NCBI GenBank assembly: GCA_021776395.1
Contig: JAJFFZ010000013.1
Location: 1-43,724, forward strand
Reading direction: 5' to 3'
DNA: 43,724 nt
Source of the DNA: Hyphococcus sp.
GTDB taxonomy: Bacteria; Pseudomonadota; Alphaproteobacteria; Caulobacterales; Parvularculaceae
Position numbers and translations under genes: made by a program. The notes beneath the pieces were generated by a model. The model ran no database searches, had not been told where the DNA came from, and saw only the letters and a program-made list of their open reading frames with translations. This document shows positions 1 to 8,338 of the stretch, piece by piece. How positions within the stretch are numbered: position 1 is the first letter of the stretch; each line of letters starts with the position of its first letter.

Positions 1-61
1 CGCTTGCGTAGCGCGGGCAATCCCGCTCATAATGTTTGCGAGTGATTTCGGTCCAGGTCAT
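1..61 (-). CDS. IS5-like transposase, N-terminal fragment cut by the window edge
   Basis: Only the first 20 codons are inside the window. They begin MTWTEITRKHYERD and end CPRYAS, which I recognise as the usual opening of IS5-family (IS427-like) transposases of alphaproteobacteria. The start at 61 is supported by a strong GGAGG about eight bases upstream. The element appears to have inserted directly behind the last gene of the trb operon, whose stop codon lies only 35 bases away. The terminal inverted repeat should lie between about 62 and 100, but I cannot define it. The rest of the transposase, with its DDE residues, lies outside the window. Confidence 0.7.
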   Translation of the reverse strand, partial: MTWTEITRKHYERDCPRYAS

Positions 62-95
62 GCGATCCTCCGTGTTCTTTCCAAATCACAGAGAA

Positions 96-329
96 TCACA
101 AACCGCTGAAATCACTCAATTCTTTTTGGAGCAGACACTTAAATGCTCCGTCACTTTCCAGAAACCTCTCAATCATCAACCCAGCAACCTCGCCAGGCTT
201 GACATCATTCCCATATTCACGTGCATGAATAGCCGCGTAATCCACCAGAGCTTCATGGACATCTGGCGCCAGCGACAGGCTTAATTTCACCGGCGTGCGA
301 TCAGGTATGGGACCAAGTTTCAAACTCAT
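96..329 (-). CDS. DUF2274 small protein downstream of trbI
   Basis: A 77-residue protein beginning MSLKLGPIPDRTPVKLSLSL, matching the DUF2274 family regularly found as the last gene of alphaproteobacterial and Tn4371-like trb operons. The family's function is unknown. The fold hint is a short beta strand followed by helices, similar in feel to ribbon-helix-helix proteins (inference). The start at 329 overlaps the trbI stop in an ATGA arrangement, which implies translational coupling and excludes the longer upstream start. The last dozen residues lie next to the IS-like transposase, so the C terminus may have been altered by the insertion. Confidence 0.75.
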   Translation of the reverse strand: MSLKLGPIPDRTPVKLSLSLAPDVHEALVDYAAIHAREYGNDVKPGEVAGLMIERFLESDGAFKCLLQKELSDFSGL

Positions 330-1585
330 CGCGTTGCGCCTTTTGTCTCGAAGGGCCGCAGTACAAGGTCTTTGTGAACAATGACGCGCAACGGCCAACC
401 GGGGCGGATTTTGATTGTCGGTTGAATATCGAGATTGCGCTGAACGATTTTTTGACCAGCTTGGTTGGCGGAAGTTTGAGCGGACTCGCGCAGAGCCTGC
501 ACGATGTCGCTTTCAGCATTGTCGAAGGAGAGTTCCGTACCAACGCCAAGCAATGTGGAAAGCACTACACCCTTCAACAACCGAAATGTGTGGAAATCGA
601 CCTTATCGGCGAGCCCTGCATAGCCGGCAACATCGCTTGCCGGCATGTTGTCGATGATGATCGAGGCGCCATCGGGGTAGATGATACGCGACCAAACCAG
701 CAAAGCCCTCGCCTGCCCAAACGCGATAACGCTATCATATCGACCAATCAGCTTTGCGCCTTGCGGGATCAGCACATAGTGCCCAGTGACGCTGTCATAA
801 ACGTTTTGCGTCACTTGCGCGATCACCGTGCCAGGCAAATCGGAGTTTACACCGGTGATAAGACTTGCCGGGATAACGGTTCCCGCCATCACTTCAAACG
901 GCGTGATTGGATCTTCGAGGACGTATGGATTGTCGGTTGAAGACCCCTCACCGTCTTTCAGGAATTCAAGTTTTCTGAATTGGCGGTTAGGGTCATCTTC
1001 GCGCTCAGCGCCGAAGGGAACTGGCGGTTGGCCAAGCCCCATATCAAATGGCTGGTTCGGGACGGTCTCTGAGACAACCGCTGGATTTGTGTCACCATTC
1101 GACGCCAACGAGAAGAACACGCCCGCTTCCCGCGCTTCACTGGCGATCTGCGCCTCGCGTAACGCCGCCTCTCTCGCGGCGTCTGCTTCAGGCGAATTGC
1201 GAAACGGCGTCGCTGATAGAGATGCATAGTCTGCGCGATTTAAATAGCTTGTCTCACCTGAATTCGCGACCACTTGTTCTGCGCGCAACATCGCGGCGCC
1301 AAGATCGCCAGGCAAGGGCGCCCCGAGTTGCGGTTTTACATCCGCATAGGTCTTCGGCAGCGCCTCAAGGCCTTCCGCTGTCGGTTTGGTCTCAACATTG
1401 TAAAGCTCGGTTGCTTGCACGCCACCACTCGCGCGCGGCGGTTTCAGAGCGACGCTCATGGCGCCAAAGATGATCAACGCCGCACCACCAGCGGCGATCA
1501 TCAGCGCTTTTTTGTTAAGCCGTGTCACCGGCCGTGGTTTGGCGCGCAATTCGAGCGTTTCAGGATTTTGTTTCACGGCGGACAT
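326..1585 (-). CDS. trbI: TrbI/VirB10 conjugal transfer scaffold protein
   Basis: A 419-residue VirB10 homologue that links the inner-membrane ATPases to the outer-membrane core of the type IV secretion system. The N terminus is short, basic and cytoplasmic, followed by one membrane helix at about residues 26-46 and a Pro- and Ala-rich periplasmic linker. The conserved TrbI beta-barrel domain occupies roughly residues 225-400; its hallmark begins AGTVIPASLITGVNSDLPG and continues with the LIPQGAKLIGRYDS segment. Length is normal for TrbI. The start shares one base with the trbG stop (TAATG), and the stop overlaps the DUF2274 start, so it belongs to the same transcript. Confidence 0.95.
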   Translation of the reverse strand: MSAVKQNPETLELRAKPRPVTRLNKKALMIAAGGAALIIFGAMSVALKPPRASGGVQATELYNVETKPTAEGLEALPKTYADVKPQLGAPLPGDLGAAMLRAEQVVANSGETSYLNRADYASLSATPFRNSPEADAAREAALREAQIASEAREAGVFFSLASNGDTNPAVVSETVPNQPFDMGLGQPPVPFGAEREDDPNRQFRKLEFLKDGEGSSTDNPYVLEDPITPFEVMAGTVIPASLITGVNSDLPGTVIAQVTQNVYDSVTGHYVLIPQGAKLIGRYDSVIAFGQARALLVWSRIIYPDGASIIIDNMPASDVAGYAGLADKVDFHTFRLLKGVVLSTLLGVGTELSFDNAESDIVQALRESAQTSANQAGQKIVQRNLDIQPTIKIRPGWPLRVIVHKDLVLRPFETKGATR

Positions 1586-2565
1586 TATGACCGCCGCTTC
1601 GCATCGTTACGAATAATGCGCACGATCTGTTGCGGATCTTCACCGAGCCTGAGTTCGGCGGCGGTAAACAGGCGATCGACAATATAGTAATTACCGCGCA
1701 TGCGATAATTGACGAGTTCCGGTTTCCCTTTGCGGCTTAAAACAAACAGCGGCGGCGCCTCGCCTTGCGCGATGTTTTCAGGAAACTGAATAAAAACCTG
1801 TTTGCCATTGTCAAAGGCGCGTATGGGGCGCCAATGAGGTTTGCCGCCTTCAATCTTGTAGCGGAATTTCAAGTCACCGGGATCAACCGAGGCGTCAATC
1901 ACGTGGCTTGCCTGCTGCAAGGCGCGGGTATTTTCTTTGCGCCGCCGGGTTAGTTGTTCTTGCGGATAGGTCCAGGAGATCGCCGCCATATAGGTCTCAT
2001 TGAATGACCGCATTTCAAGATGATAAGCGCGCCGGTCGGTGGCGATCACAAGATTGGTGGAGAGATGGGGGGCAATCGGTTTGACGAGGATATGAACCCG
2101 CTCGTCTCCATCGGCGTCACCGCTGGTTGTATCGCCAACAACCCAGCGCACCGTGTCGCCGGCAGATACCGAGTTCAACCGCTCGCCCGGCTGCAGCGTG
2201 ATGTCGGTCACCTGTTCGGGCGCGGCATATAATCGATAAAGCGCGCCTTCCATAAACGGATAGACTTGGACCGCGTTTACGAAGCGGCTGAGGTCGGGTT
2301 CGATTTTCGCACGTTCATTCGCCGTATCGATACGCTGAAAAGGTTTCAGAGATGGAGACAGCGCCGTTTTTTCCTCAATAGGTTTCAACTGACCCGGCAA
2401 CGGATAAGGCGTCGCGGTTTCAATGATTTCGCGCACCGGCGTATCGTCATCGAAATTGATGGCCTTGGCCGGACGCATCGGATAGCTGTCGAGCGCGATA
2501 TCCGGATAGGTCGTTGCACAGCCAGTGAGTGCAATGATGGCAATAAAAGATACTGCGTGTTTCAT
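1585..2565 (-). CDS. trbG: TrbG/VirB9 outer-membrane-complex protein with lipobox
   Basis: A 326-residue TrbG/VirB9 family protein, the periplasmic component that forms the outer-membrane core ring with VirB10. The N terminus is a short signal with the lipobox LTGC (Cys16), so it is predicted to be acylated. The C-terminal VirB9 domain is clear (YKIEGG, VFIQFP, LFVLSRKGK, NYRMRGNYYIVDRLF at about residues 235-310). No separate small VirB7/TrbH lipoprotein gene is visible in the operon, so lipidation of TrbG may take over membrane anchoring (inference). The start overlaps the trbF stop as ATGA. Confidence 0.95.
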   Translation of the reverse strand: MKHAVSFIAIIALTGCATTYPDIALDSYPMRPAKAINFDDDTPVREIIETATPYPLPGQLKPIEEKTALSPSLKPFQRIDTANERAKIEPDLSRFVNAVQVYPFMEGALYRLYAAPEQVTDITLQPGERLNSVSAGDTVRWVVGDTTSGDADGDERVHILVKPIAPHLSTNLVIATDRRAYHLEMRSFNETYMAAISWTYPQEQLTRRRKENTRALQQASHVIDASVDPGDLKFRYKIEGGKPHWRPIRAFDNGKQVFIQFPENIAQGEAPPLFVLSRKGKPELVNYRMRGNYYIVDRLFTAAELRLGEDPQQIVRIIRNDAKRRS

Positions 2566-3251
2566 GATCGTTCTCCGAGGTCTTTCGACCAGTTGATGCC
2601 GTGGACATAAAGTCCGAGTGGGTTTTTATGGAGCGCCTCTTCATTGCGCGGCGGAGTCACAACAATGGTCAGATGCGCAGTGAAGCGTTCAAGCTTTTCG
2701 AATTGCCCGCTGGCGTAGGTTTTCTCAGACCAGCGAATTTCAAAGGAATCATCGGAGGCGCGTACGACGCTCGCGACATCAACATTGACGCTGCGCCGGC
2801 CAATATCGGTGAAAGGATCATTCAGCCTCGCGTAATCATTAAGCGCTATCGCGCCGCGGTCAGTCGCAAAATCATAAGCCTGCAGCCAGTTCTCGCGCAC
2901 CACGACGGGATCAATGGAAATCGAGCGAACGCTGCGAATAAAATTCGCCAGCGCGTGCGCGATCTGTGCGTCGTTTGGTTCATAGGCCTCAATAGCGGGG
3001 CCAATAGCGCGCACAGATCCTTGGGCGTCGACCTCAACAACATAGGGCGTCACGATAGAGCGGTTAGACTGCCAGATAAGACCAGCTACAGCGACAGCGG
3101 CGATGGCAATCGAACCGAATGCGGCCACTCGCCAATTCGCGGCTTGTGCGTGGGCCGAACCCAGACGCTCGTCCCAAGCCGTTCTCGCTTTTTGATAAGG
3201 CGTTTCTGGCAGCGGTGTTTCGCTATAGCGGACGGAAGATCGTTTAAACAT
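2562..3251 (-). CDS. trbF: TrbF/VirB8 conjugal transfer inner-membrane protein
   Basis: A 229-residue TrbF/VirB8-like protein. It has an N-terminal cytoplasmic segment (MFKRSSVRYSETPLPETPYQ), a single membrane helix at about residues 40-60, and a periplasmic NTF2-like VirB8 domain. Conserved pieces include TPYVVEVD, the WSEKTY segment and the C-terminal LGLYVHGINWSKDL. The start at 3251 is chosen because it gives the family length and follows the trbL stop by two bases. A longer in-frame extension into trbL has no conserved sequence. VirB8 proteins nucleate assembly of the secretion channel. Confidence 0.93.
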   Translation of the reverse strand: MFKRSSVRYSETPLPETPYQKARTAWDERLGSAHAQAANWRVAAFGSIAIAAVAVAGLIWQSNRSIVTPYVVEVDAQGSVRAIGPAIEAYEPNDAQIAHALANFIRSVRSISIDPVVVRENWLQAYDFATDRGAIALNDYARLNDPFTDIGRRSVNVDVASVVRASDDSFEIRWSEKTYASGQFEKLERFTAHLTIVVTPPRNEEALHKNPLGLYVHGINWSKDLGERS

Positions 3252-3253
3252 AT

Positions 3254-4591
3254 TTATTCTTCCTCTTGTCGGAGTTTTGGCGCATCGGCGGAACTGGGCC
3301 GGTCGCCTGATGCGATCACATGGGTCGCCGTCATCCCAGCATCGCGAACGCCCTGTTCGCGCCGCAATTGTTGCGCCCAGTTTGGCGCTGCACTGGCGCC
3401 CGGAACGGATGATGAGGCGGTAGATGGTGAACCAGCGATGCGGCCGCCGGTTGCTGTAAACGCCGCGCGTGCTCCTGACTGATAGGCTTCGCCCGGACTG
3501 CCCAGTGAACGCGAAACTGAACTCCGCGCTGATTGCATCGCCGCGCCCGCACCCGCTTGAGCAACACCGCTGGCGCCGGAGGCAACCGAACGCCAACCGG
3601 ACCCGCCTGACGCCGCGCTGCCGAGCGCGTAAGCCGCATTGGCGCCGCCCGCCATGGATGCGCCAGCGCGCACAGCAGATTGGCCAGCACTCGCCGCCGC
3701 TCTTGCGCCTGATCCCGCCAAAGCACCAGCGCCGACCAGCGCAGCTCCGGTTCCTGCGACCGTCGCCACAGCGGCGCCCGCGCCAAGTTGCGGTGCGCCT
3801 GCAACCAGCCCGGTTGCAATGCCGGGCCCAAAGATGCCGAGCGCTAACAAAGAGAGCGAGCCGAGTATCGTCGACGCCGCCTGTTCAAGGGTCACCGAAC
3901 CCGGCGTAAACGTCCCTGCTATCGATCCGAAGATCGTGGAGCCGATGCCGACAATGATCGCCAGCACCATCAGCTTGATGCCCGACGCGATAACATTGCC
4001 GAGGACGCGTTCCGCTAAAAATGAGGTTTTGTTCCAGAGGGCGAAAGGAACGAGCACGAATCCCGCAAGCGTCGTCAGCTTGAACTCGATGATCGTCACG
4101 AATAACTGGATTGCGAGGATGAAGAACGCGAACAGGACAATCACCCAAGCGAGCAGGATAATCACGATAGTGACGAAGTTCGTGAAAAAGCTTGGGAACC
4201 CAATGAGCGAGTTTGCTTCTTCGAGAAGCGGGTATGCCGCATTGAAACCGGTCGCAGCGACAAACCCTGGCTTTAAGAGGTCCGCCGCTGTCAGCGTCGT
4301 GCCGGTAGCGACAAGGCCTAACCCAGCAAAGCTTGAAAAAATAATATTGGCGAGCAGCGCGAAATTATTGATGATGAAAGCAAAAGCGCCCACATAAAGC
4401 ACCTTCTTCACAAATTGCCCGAGAACATTTTGTTCTCCGGCCAGCGCCCAGAACAATCCTGCCAGGACCACATCAATGCCGATCAAGATCGCGGTGAGGA
4501 ATCCCACATCGCCTGCAAGCAATCCAAAACCGCTGTCGATATAAGCGATAAAGGTGCTGGTAAAATCATCTATGACATTGATGTCGTCCAT
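3254..4591 (-). CDS. trbL: TrbL/VirB6 polytopic inner-membrane channel protein
   Basis: A 445-residue TrbL/VirB6 family protein. The first 270 residues hold five to seven hydrophobic helices (for example around 20-40, 60-80, 135-165, 170-190, 205-230, 240-265). The last 170 residues are soluble and very rich in Ala, Gly and Ser, the low-complexity tail seen in many TrbL proteins. VirB6 proteins line the inner-membrane translocation path. No good ribosome-binding site precedes the ATG at 4591, and the gap to trbJ is only 15 bases, so coupling to trbJ translation is likely. Confidence 0.93.
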   Translation of the reverse strand: MDDINVIDDFTSTFIAYIDSGFGLLAGDVGFLTAILIGIDVVLAGLFWALAGEQNVLGQFVKKVLYVGAFAFIINNFALLANIIFSSFAGLGLVATGTTLTAADLLKPGFVAATGFNAAYPLLEEANSLIGFPSFFTNFVTIVIILLAWVIVLFAFFILAIQLFVTIIEFKLTTLAGFVLVPFALWNKTSFLAERVLGNVIASGIKLMVLAIIVGIGSTIFGSIAGTFTPGSVTLEQAASTILGSLSLLALGIFGPGIATGLVAGAPQLGAGAAVATVAGTGAALVGAGALAGSGARAAASAGQSAVRAGASMAGGANAAYALGSAASGGSGWRSVASGASGVAQAGAGAAMQSARSSVSRSLGSPGEAYQSGARAAFTATGGRIAGSPSTASSSVPGASAAPNWAQQLRREQGVRDAGMTATHVIASGDRPSSADAPKLRQEEE

Positions 4592-4606
4592 GAGGAGGAT
4601 GTGTTC

Positions 4607-5326
4607 CTATGAGGGTGTGTATGCGGCGCCGTCGCCAAGAAAGCGTTTGCGATGAATGCGGGAACGTTCTTCGGACTGCAGCTGGCGTGCGCGCTCTAGC
4701 GCTTCCGCGCGATATTGAACGCTAAGCATTTGTGCGGTCTGCATTGACTGCTTGGTCTGCAGAGCGATCAGCTGGTTGCCAGCTTGTACGACTTGCAAAT
4801 CCCCGATAGCGCTCTGGCTTTCGGTAACAAGTTCATCGAGCGTCATCGCATCATCGGCGATGGTCTCGGTAATCTTCGCCTGCATCAGCATCGCATCATG
4901 AAGCGAGCGCGAGGCTTCCTCCCAGTGGGTGCGGGCTTGTGCGCCCATCGCCAGATTCGAAAAGCTGGTATAATCTTCCGGGAACAGGATTTTGAACGCG
5001 GTATCAACCGTCGCAACATCATAGGCGATCGAGTTTGCAGTTTTGATCAACTTGTCTATCTCTGCGAGGCGCGCATTGAGCGCTGCTTTTGCCGAATATG
5101 GCAGCTGGGTGAGGTTCTTCGCTTGATTGGCGATCATTTGCGCTTCATTGGTCAATTGCTTGACCTGATTGTTGATCATTTGAAGGGTGCGCGCCGCGGT
5201 CAAAACATTCTGCGCGTAATTCGTCGGGTCATAGACAATGCCGCCGAGAATAAAGGCGTTTGCAGACGAGACAGGCGCCAGCACCAAACCGACAATGGCG
5301 ACACAGCTCAGCAGTTTTGATTTCAT
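4607..5326 (-). CDS. trbJ: TrbJ/VirB5 pilus-tip/adhesin protein
   Basis: A 239-residue TrbJ family protein. The start at 5326 overlaps the trbE stop (ATGA) and puts a standard signal peptide at the N terminus (MKSKLLSCVAIVGLVLAP, likely cleaved after SSANA). The mature protein begins with the family motif GGIVYDPTNYAQN, followed by long alpha-helical, Gln- and Ala-rich segments (NNQVKQLTNEAQMIANQAKNL) typical of VirB5. VirB5 proteins are minor pilus components thought to sit at the tip and contact the recipient. A longer start 21 codons upstream lies inside trbE and would spoil the signal peptide. Confidence 0.92.
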   Translation of the reverse strand: MKSKLLSCVAIVGLVLAPVSSANAFILGGIVYDPTNYAQNVLTAARTLQMINNQVKQLTNEAQMIANQAKNLTQLPYSAKAALNARLAEIDKLIKTANSIAYDVATVDTAFKILFPEDYTSFSNLAMGAQARTHWEEASRSLHDAMLMQAKITETIADDAMTLDELVTESQSAIGDLQVVQAGNQLIALQTKQSMQTAQMLSVQYRAEALERARQLQSEERSRIHRKRFLGDGAAYTPS

Positions 5327-7764
5327 TCGGCGGCGCATGAGTAAGCTCCTTTGGGGTTGGTATGTTTCGAGATAAGATCGGCGGCCCAATCGAGCCCTTT
5401 GGCGCGCAAAAAGGCGGGCGCGAACTCCGCCGGACGGTGCTGGTTAAAAACTCGATCTATGATTGAGTGATCATCCGGCGATGAGGCGCCGCAAATGCTC
5501 AAGGCAATGGGTCCAAGCCCGAGATCAAACAAGCGATTGCCGATTGAGGATTGATAGTAATAATCGCGCTTAGGCGTTGCAGTTGCGATGATCTCGATCT
5601 GGCGGGCATTGAGCCCGAATGCATCATAGGCGGCGCGAATACCGATCTCTTGCGCGCGAGGGTTGGGCAAGAATATCCGCGATGGACAGGATTCGATGAC
5701 CGCCGGAGCGATTTTTGAGGTTTGGATGTCGCTTAGTGACTGTGTTGCAAAAATAACCGAAACGTTTTTCTTGCGCAGTGTCTTAAGCCAGTCGCGCAAA
5801 CGTTCGCTAAACAACGGATGGTCCAAAAACACCCAGGCTTCATCAAGCAGCAACAGGGTCGGCCGGCCATCAAAACGCGCCTCCAACCGGTCAAAGAGAT
5901 AGGAAAGCGCCGGTGCGATCGCCGCCTCGCGGCGCATTAGCGTTTCCATCTCGAAGCCCTGAACATCGGTGAGATCGAGCGTGTCGGTTTCAGCATCGAA
6001 AAGACCGCCATGAGCACCGTCAATGGTGAAGGGTTTTAAAGCATCGCGGAGATCAGACCGTTGCAACAGCAGCGAGAACCCCGTCAGCGTACGTTCGCGT
6101 TTAGGCGCTGCCGATAGATTTCCAAGCGCCGACCAAAGCGCATCCTTCACCGACGGATCAAGCATCACGCCTTCCTGGGCAAGAACACCCAACAGCCAAT
6201 GCTGCGCCCGCCCCCGTCCATCATCACTGTCGATATCGGCGAGCGGTTGAAACGCCAGCGAACCTTCAGCGCCTAGATCATGAAACGCGCCGCCAAGGCC
6301 TAAGATGCTTGCGCGCATCGAGCGGCCCTTATCGAAGGCGAATATTTGCGCTTGCGTGTAGCGGCGAAACTGCAGCGCCATCAGCGCCAGAAGAATTGAT
6401 TTACCTGCGCCAGTTGGACCAACAATAAGCGTATGACCGACATCGCCGATATGCGTTGATAGGCGGAACGGCGTTGTTTCTTGTGTAGTCGCCGAAAGCA
6501 GCACCGGCGCTTGCAGATGCTCATTCCTCTCCTGCCCCGCCCAAACCGCCGACAATGGCGCCAAATGGGCAAGATTTAACGTATGGAGAAGCGGCTGACG
6601 GATATTGGCGTAGAGGTGACCTGGAAGACTGCCGAGCCAGGCTTCAACCGCATTGACGCTTTCACGGATTGTTGTGAACCCGCGCGCATTCAAAATGCGC
6701 TCGACCTCACGTAATTTTACGTCAACATTACCCCGGTCTTGATCGCGCACAATAATTGTTGTGGTGAAATACCCGTAAGAAACATCATCGCTCCCGAGTT
6801 CCTGAAGCGCAGCGTCCGCATCCGCCGCTTTGTTGTCGGCGTCAGCATCGACCAAAACACTCTCTTCATTAAAGAGCGTTTCTTTAATAACCGCAGCGAT
6901 GGATTTGCGTTTGGCAAACCATTGGCGACGGTATTTTGTCAGCTCTTTTGTCGCTTTCGCTTTATCAAGCGCTATAAACCGCGTCGTCCAGCGATAGGAA
7001 AACCCGAGCGCGTTGAGCGCATCCAGAAACCCCGGCTCGCTTGCCGGTGGAAAGCCGTGCACAATAAGGCTTCGTAAATGCTCATCGCCCAGCATTGGCT
7101 CCAGCCCGCCGGTAAGCGGCGCATCCAGCATAAACGCATCCAGATATGTAGGGGTTTCCGGAACCGCGACGGGGTGGCGTTTGGTTGATATACAAGCATG
7201 CAAGTAAAACAGCGTTTCTTCGTCGTCGAGCGCGGCGCATTCCGGCATTAATGTTGATAAGAGATCGATGGCGCGGGTCGTCTCATCTGTAAAAGCCTCG
7301 AGATGGTCGCGATAGCTGACTTTGTCTTCGCTCTCATCGCGATCAAGAAACAGCATCTCGGTTTTCCGGGTTCGATCGGTCGGCGGCAGAAAAATGAGGG
7401 TGAGATAATATGCGCTCTCGAAATGCTTACCCGTTGTATCAAAACTCGCGCGGCGCTCTTCATCCACAAGCCAGGCGATATCATCGGACCAGTCGCTTCG
7501 AGGGTAATCGCGCGCTGGAAACCGATCCGCCTCAAAATGTAGCGACCAGCCGGAGCCGAAGCGTTTCAGGATATTATTGATCCGCGCGGTAAAACTGAGG
7601 AGTTCCTCAGCGCTGGCGCTCTCTAAATCCGGACCGCGATATCTAACCGTCCGCTGAAAGCTGCCATCCTTGTTCAAGATAATGCCGGGTGCGATCAACG
7701 ACGCCCATGGCAAGAAATCAGCAAGGCGTTGCGGGCGCGCATTATATTCACGCAAATTTAACAT
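5323..7764 (-). CDS. trbE: TrbE/VirB4 secretion ATPase
   Basis: An 813-residue VirB4-class ATPase, the usual length. The N-terminal CagE/TrbE/VirB domain (residues about 1-400) is followed by the motor domain. Walker A is GPTGAGKS at 449-456, and Walker B is LLLLDEAW with Asp641-Glu642. The later ATQS segment is the usual downstream VirB4 motif. It powers pilus biogenesis and substrate transfer from the inner membrane. The start overlaps the end of trbD by seven bases, and the stop overlaps the trbJ start. Confidence 0.96.
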   Translation of the reverse strand: MLNLREYNARPQRLADFLPWASLIAPGIILNKDGSFQRTVRYRGPDLESASAEELLSFTARINNILKRFGSGWSLHFEADRFPARDYPRSDWSDDIAWLVDEERRASFDTTGKHFESAYYLTLIFLPPTDRTRKTEMLFLDRDESEDKVSYRDHLEAFTDETTRAIDLLSTLMPECAALDDEETLFYLHACISTKRHPVAVPETPTYLDAFMLDAPLTGGLEPMLGDEHLRSLIVHGFPPASEPGFLDALNALGFSYRWTTRFIALDKAKATKELTKYRRQWFAKRKSIAAVIKETLFNEESVLVDADADNKAADADAALQELGSDDVSYGYFTTTIIVRDQDRGNVDVKLREVERILNARGFTTIRESVNAVEAWLGSLPGHLYANIRQPLLHTLNLAHLAPLSAVWAGQERNEHLQAPVLLSATTQETTPFRLSTHIGDVGHTLIVGPTGAGKSILLALMALQFRRYTQAQIFAFDKGRSMRASILGLGGAFHDLGAEGSLAFQPLADIDSDDGRGRAQHWLLGVLAQEGVMLDPSVKDALWSALGNLSAAPKRERTLTGFSLLLQRSDLRDALKPFTIDGAHGGLFDAETDTLDLTDVQGFEMETLMRREAAIAPALSYLFDRLEARFDGRPTLLLLDEAWVFLDHPLFSERLRDWLKTLRKKNVSVIFATQSLSDIQTSKIAPAVIESCPSRIFLPNPRAQEIGIRAAYDAFGLNARQIEIIATATPKRDYYYQSSIGNRLFDLGLGPIALSICGASSPDDHSIIDRVFNQHRPAEFAPAFLRAKGLDWAADLISKHTNPKGAYSCAAE

Positions 7765-8009
7765 GCGAGATACGCCTTATGCTTTAGATGCCGCATCCCG
7801 GCTTCGAGGAATTTCGGATCCTTTTTTGCCGCATAAACCGCGCCCCCATGGCCGATCATCCAGAGAACGATCCCCGCGACCCACATTTGTAAGCCCAGCC
7901 CCACCGCCGCCGCGATGGTGCCATTTAAAAACGCGACACCGCGCGGCGCGCCGGCCATCATGATCGGCTCAGTGAGGCTTCGATGGATGGGAACAGTAAA
8001 CCCTTGCAT
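7758..8009 (-). CDS. trbD: TrbD/VirB3 inner-membrane protein
   Basis: An 83-residue TrbD/VirB3 protein. It opens MQGFTVPIHRSLTEPIMMAG, the characteristic VirB3 N terminus (IHRSLTEP), and has a hydrophobic hairpin at about residues 27-55. The start at 8009 shares one base with the trbC stop (TAATG) and is preferred over a longer frame reaching into trbC. VirB3 works with VirB4, which is encoded immediately downstream with an overlap. Confidence 0.92.
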   Translation of the reverse strand: MQGFTVPIHRSLTEPIMMAGAPRGVAFLNGTIAAAVGLGLQMWVAGIVLWMIGHGGAVYAAKKDPKFLEAGMRHLKHKAYLAC

Positions 8010-8338
8010 TAAATCACCGCCCCGCCGCCGAAGGAAAAGAAGGCGAGAAAGAAGCTGGTCGCCGCGAAGGCGATCGACAACCCAAAGACGATTTGAATAA
8101 GGCGGCGCGATCCGCCCGACGTATCGCCAAAGGCAAGCGACAGGCCGGTGATGATAATGATGATGACGGCGACAATGCGCGCCACTGGCCCTTCGATTGA
8201 AGCGAGAATCTGCGCTAACGGCGCTTCCCACGGCATGCCGGAACCAGCGGCGTAAGCAGGTGCAGCTGTTGCCGCCAGGACTGCGCCAACTACGAACGCT
8301 ATCGAAAGTAACCGACGATTGGGATATTGGTTGTTCAT
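8009..8338 (-). CDS. trbC: TrbC/VirB2 pilin precursor
   Basis: A 109-residue pilin precursor. A long signal peptide runs to about residue 30 (cleavage near APAYA/AGSG), followed by two hydrophobic helices (about 53-70 and 83-100) separated by a short polar loop with RR. This is the VirB2 architecture. In RP4 the TrbC pilin is cyclised by TraF; a TraF-type peptidase is encoded at 19495-20061, so the same maturation is plausible here (inference). It overlaps trbB upstream (ATGA) and trbD downstream (TAATG). Confidence 0.92.
   Translation of the reverse strand: MNNQYPNRRLLSIAFVVGAVLAATAAPAYAAGSGMPWEAPLAQILASIEGPVARIVAVIIIIITGLSLAFGDTSGGSRRLIQIVFGLSIAFAATSFFLAFFSFGGGAVI

Noticed and set aside
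374-940. A 188-codon plus-strand frame opposite trbI
   Set aside because: It lies wholly antisense to the clearly conserved trbI gene, has no recognisable motif, and its amino-acid composition reflects the complement of trbI.
3252-3596. N-terminal extension of trbF into trbL
   Set aside because: The extra 115 residues are Arg- and Cys-rich, unlike TrbF, and lie in the conserved trbL gene. The ATG at 3251 gives the normal family length.
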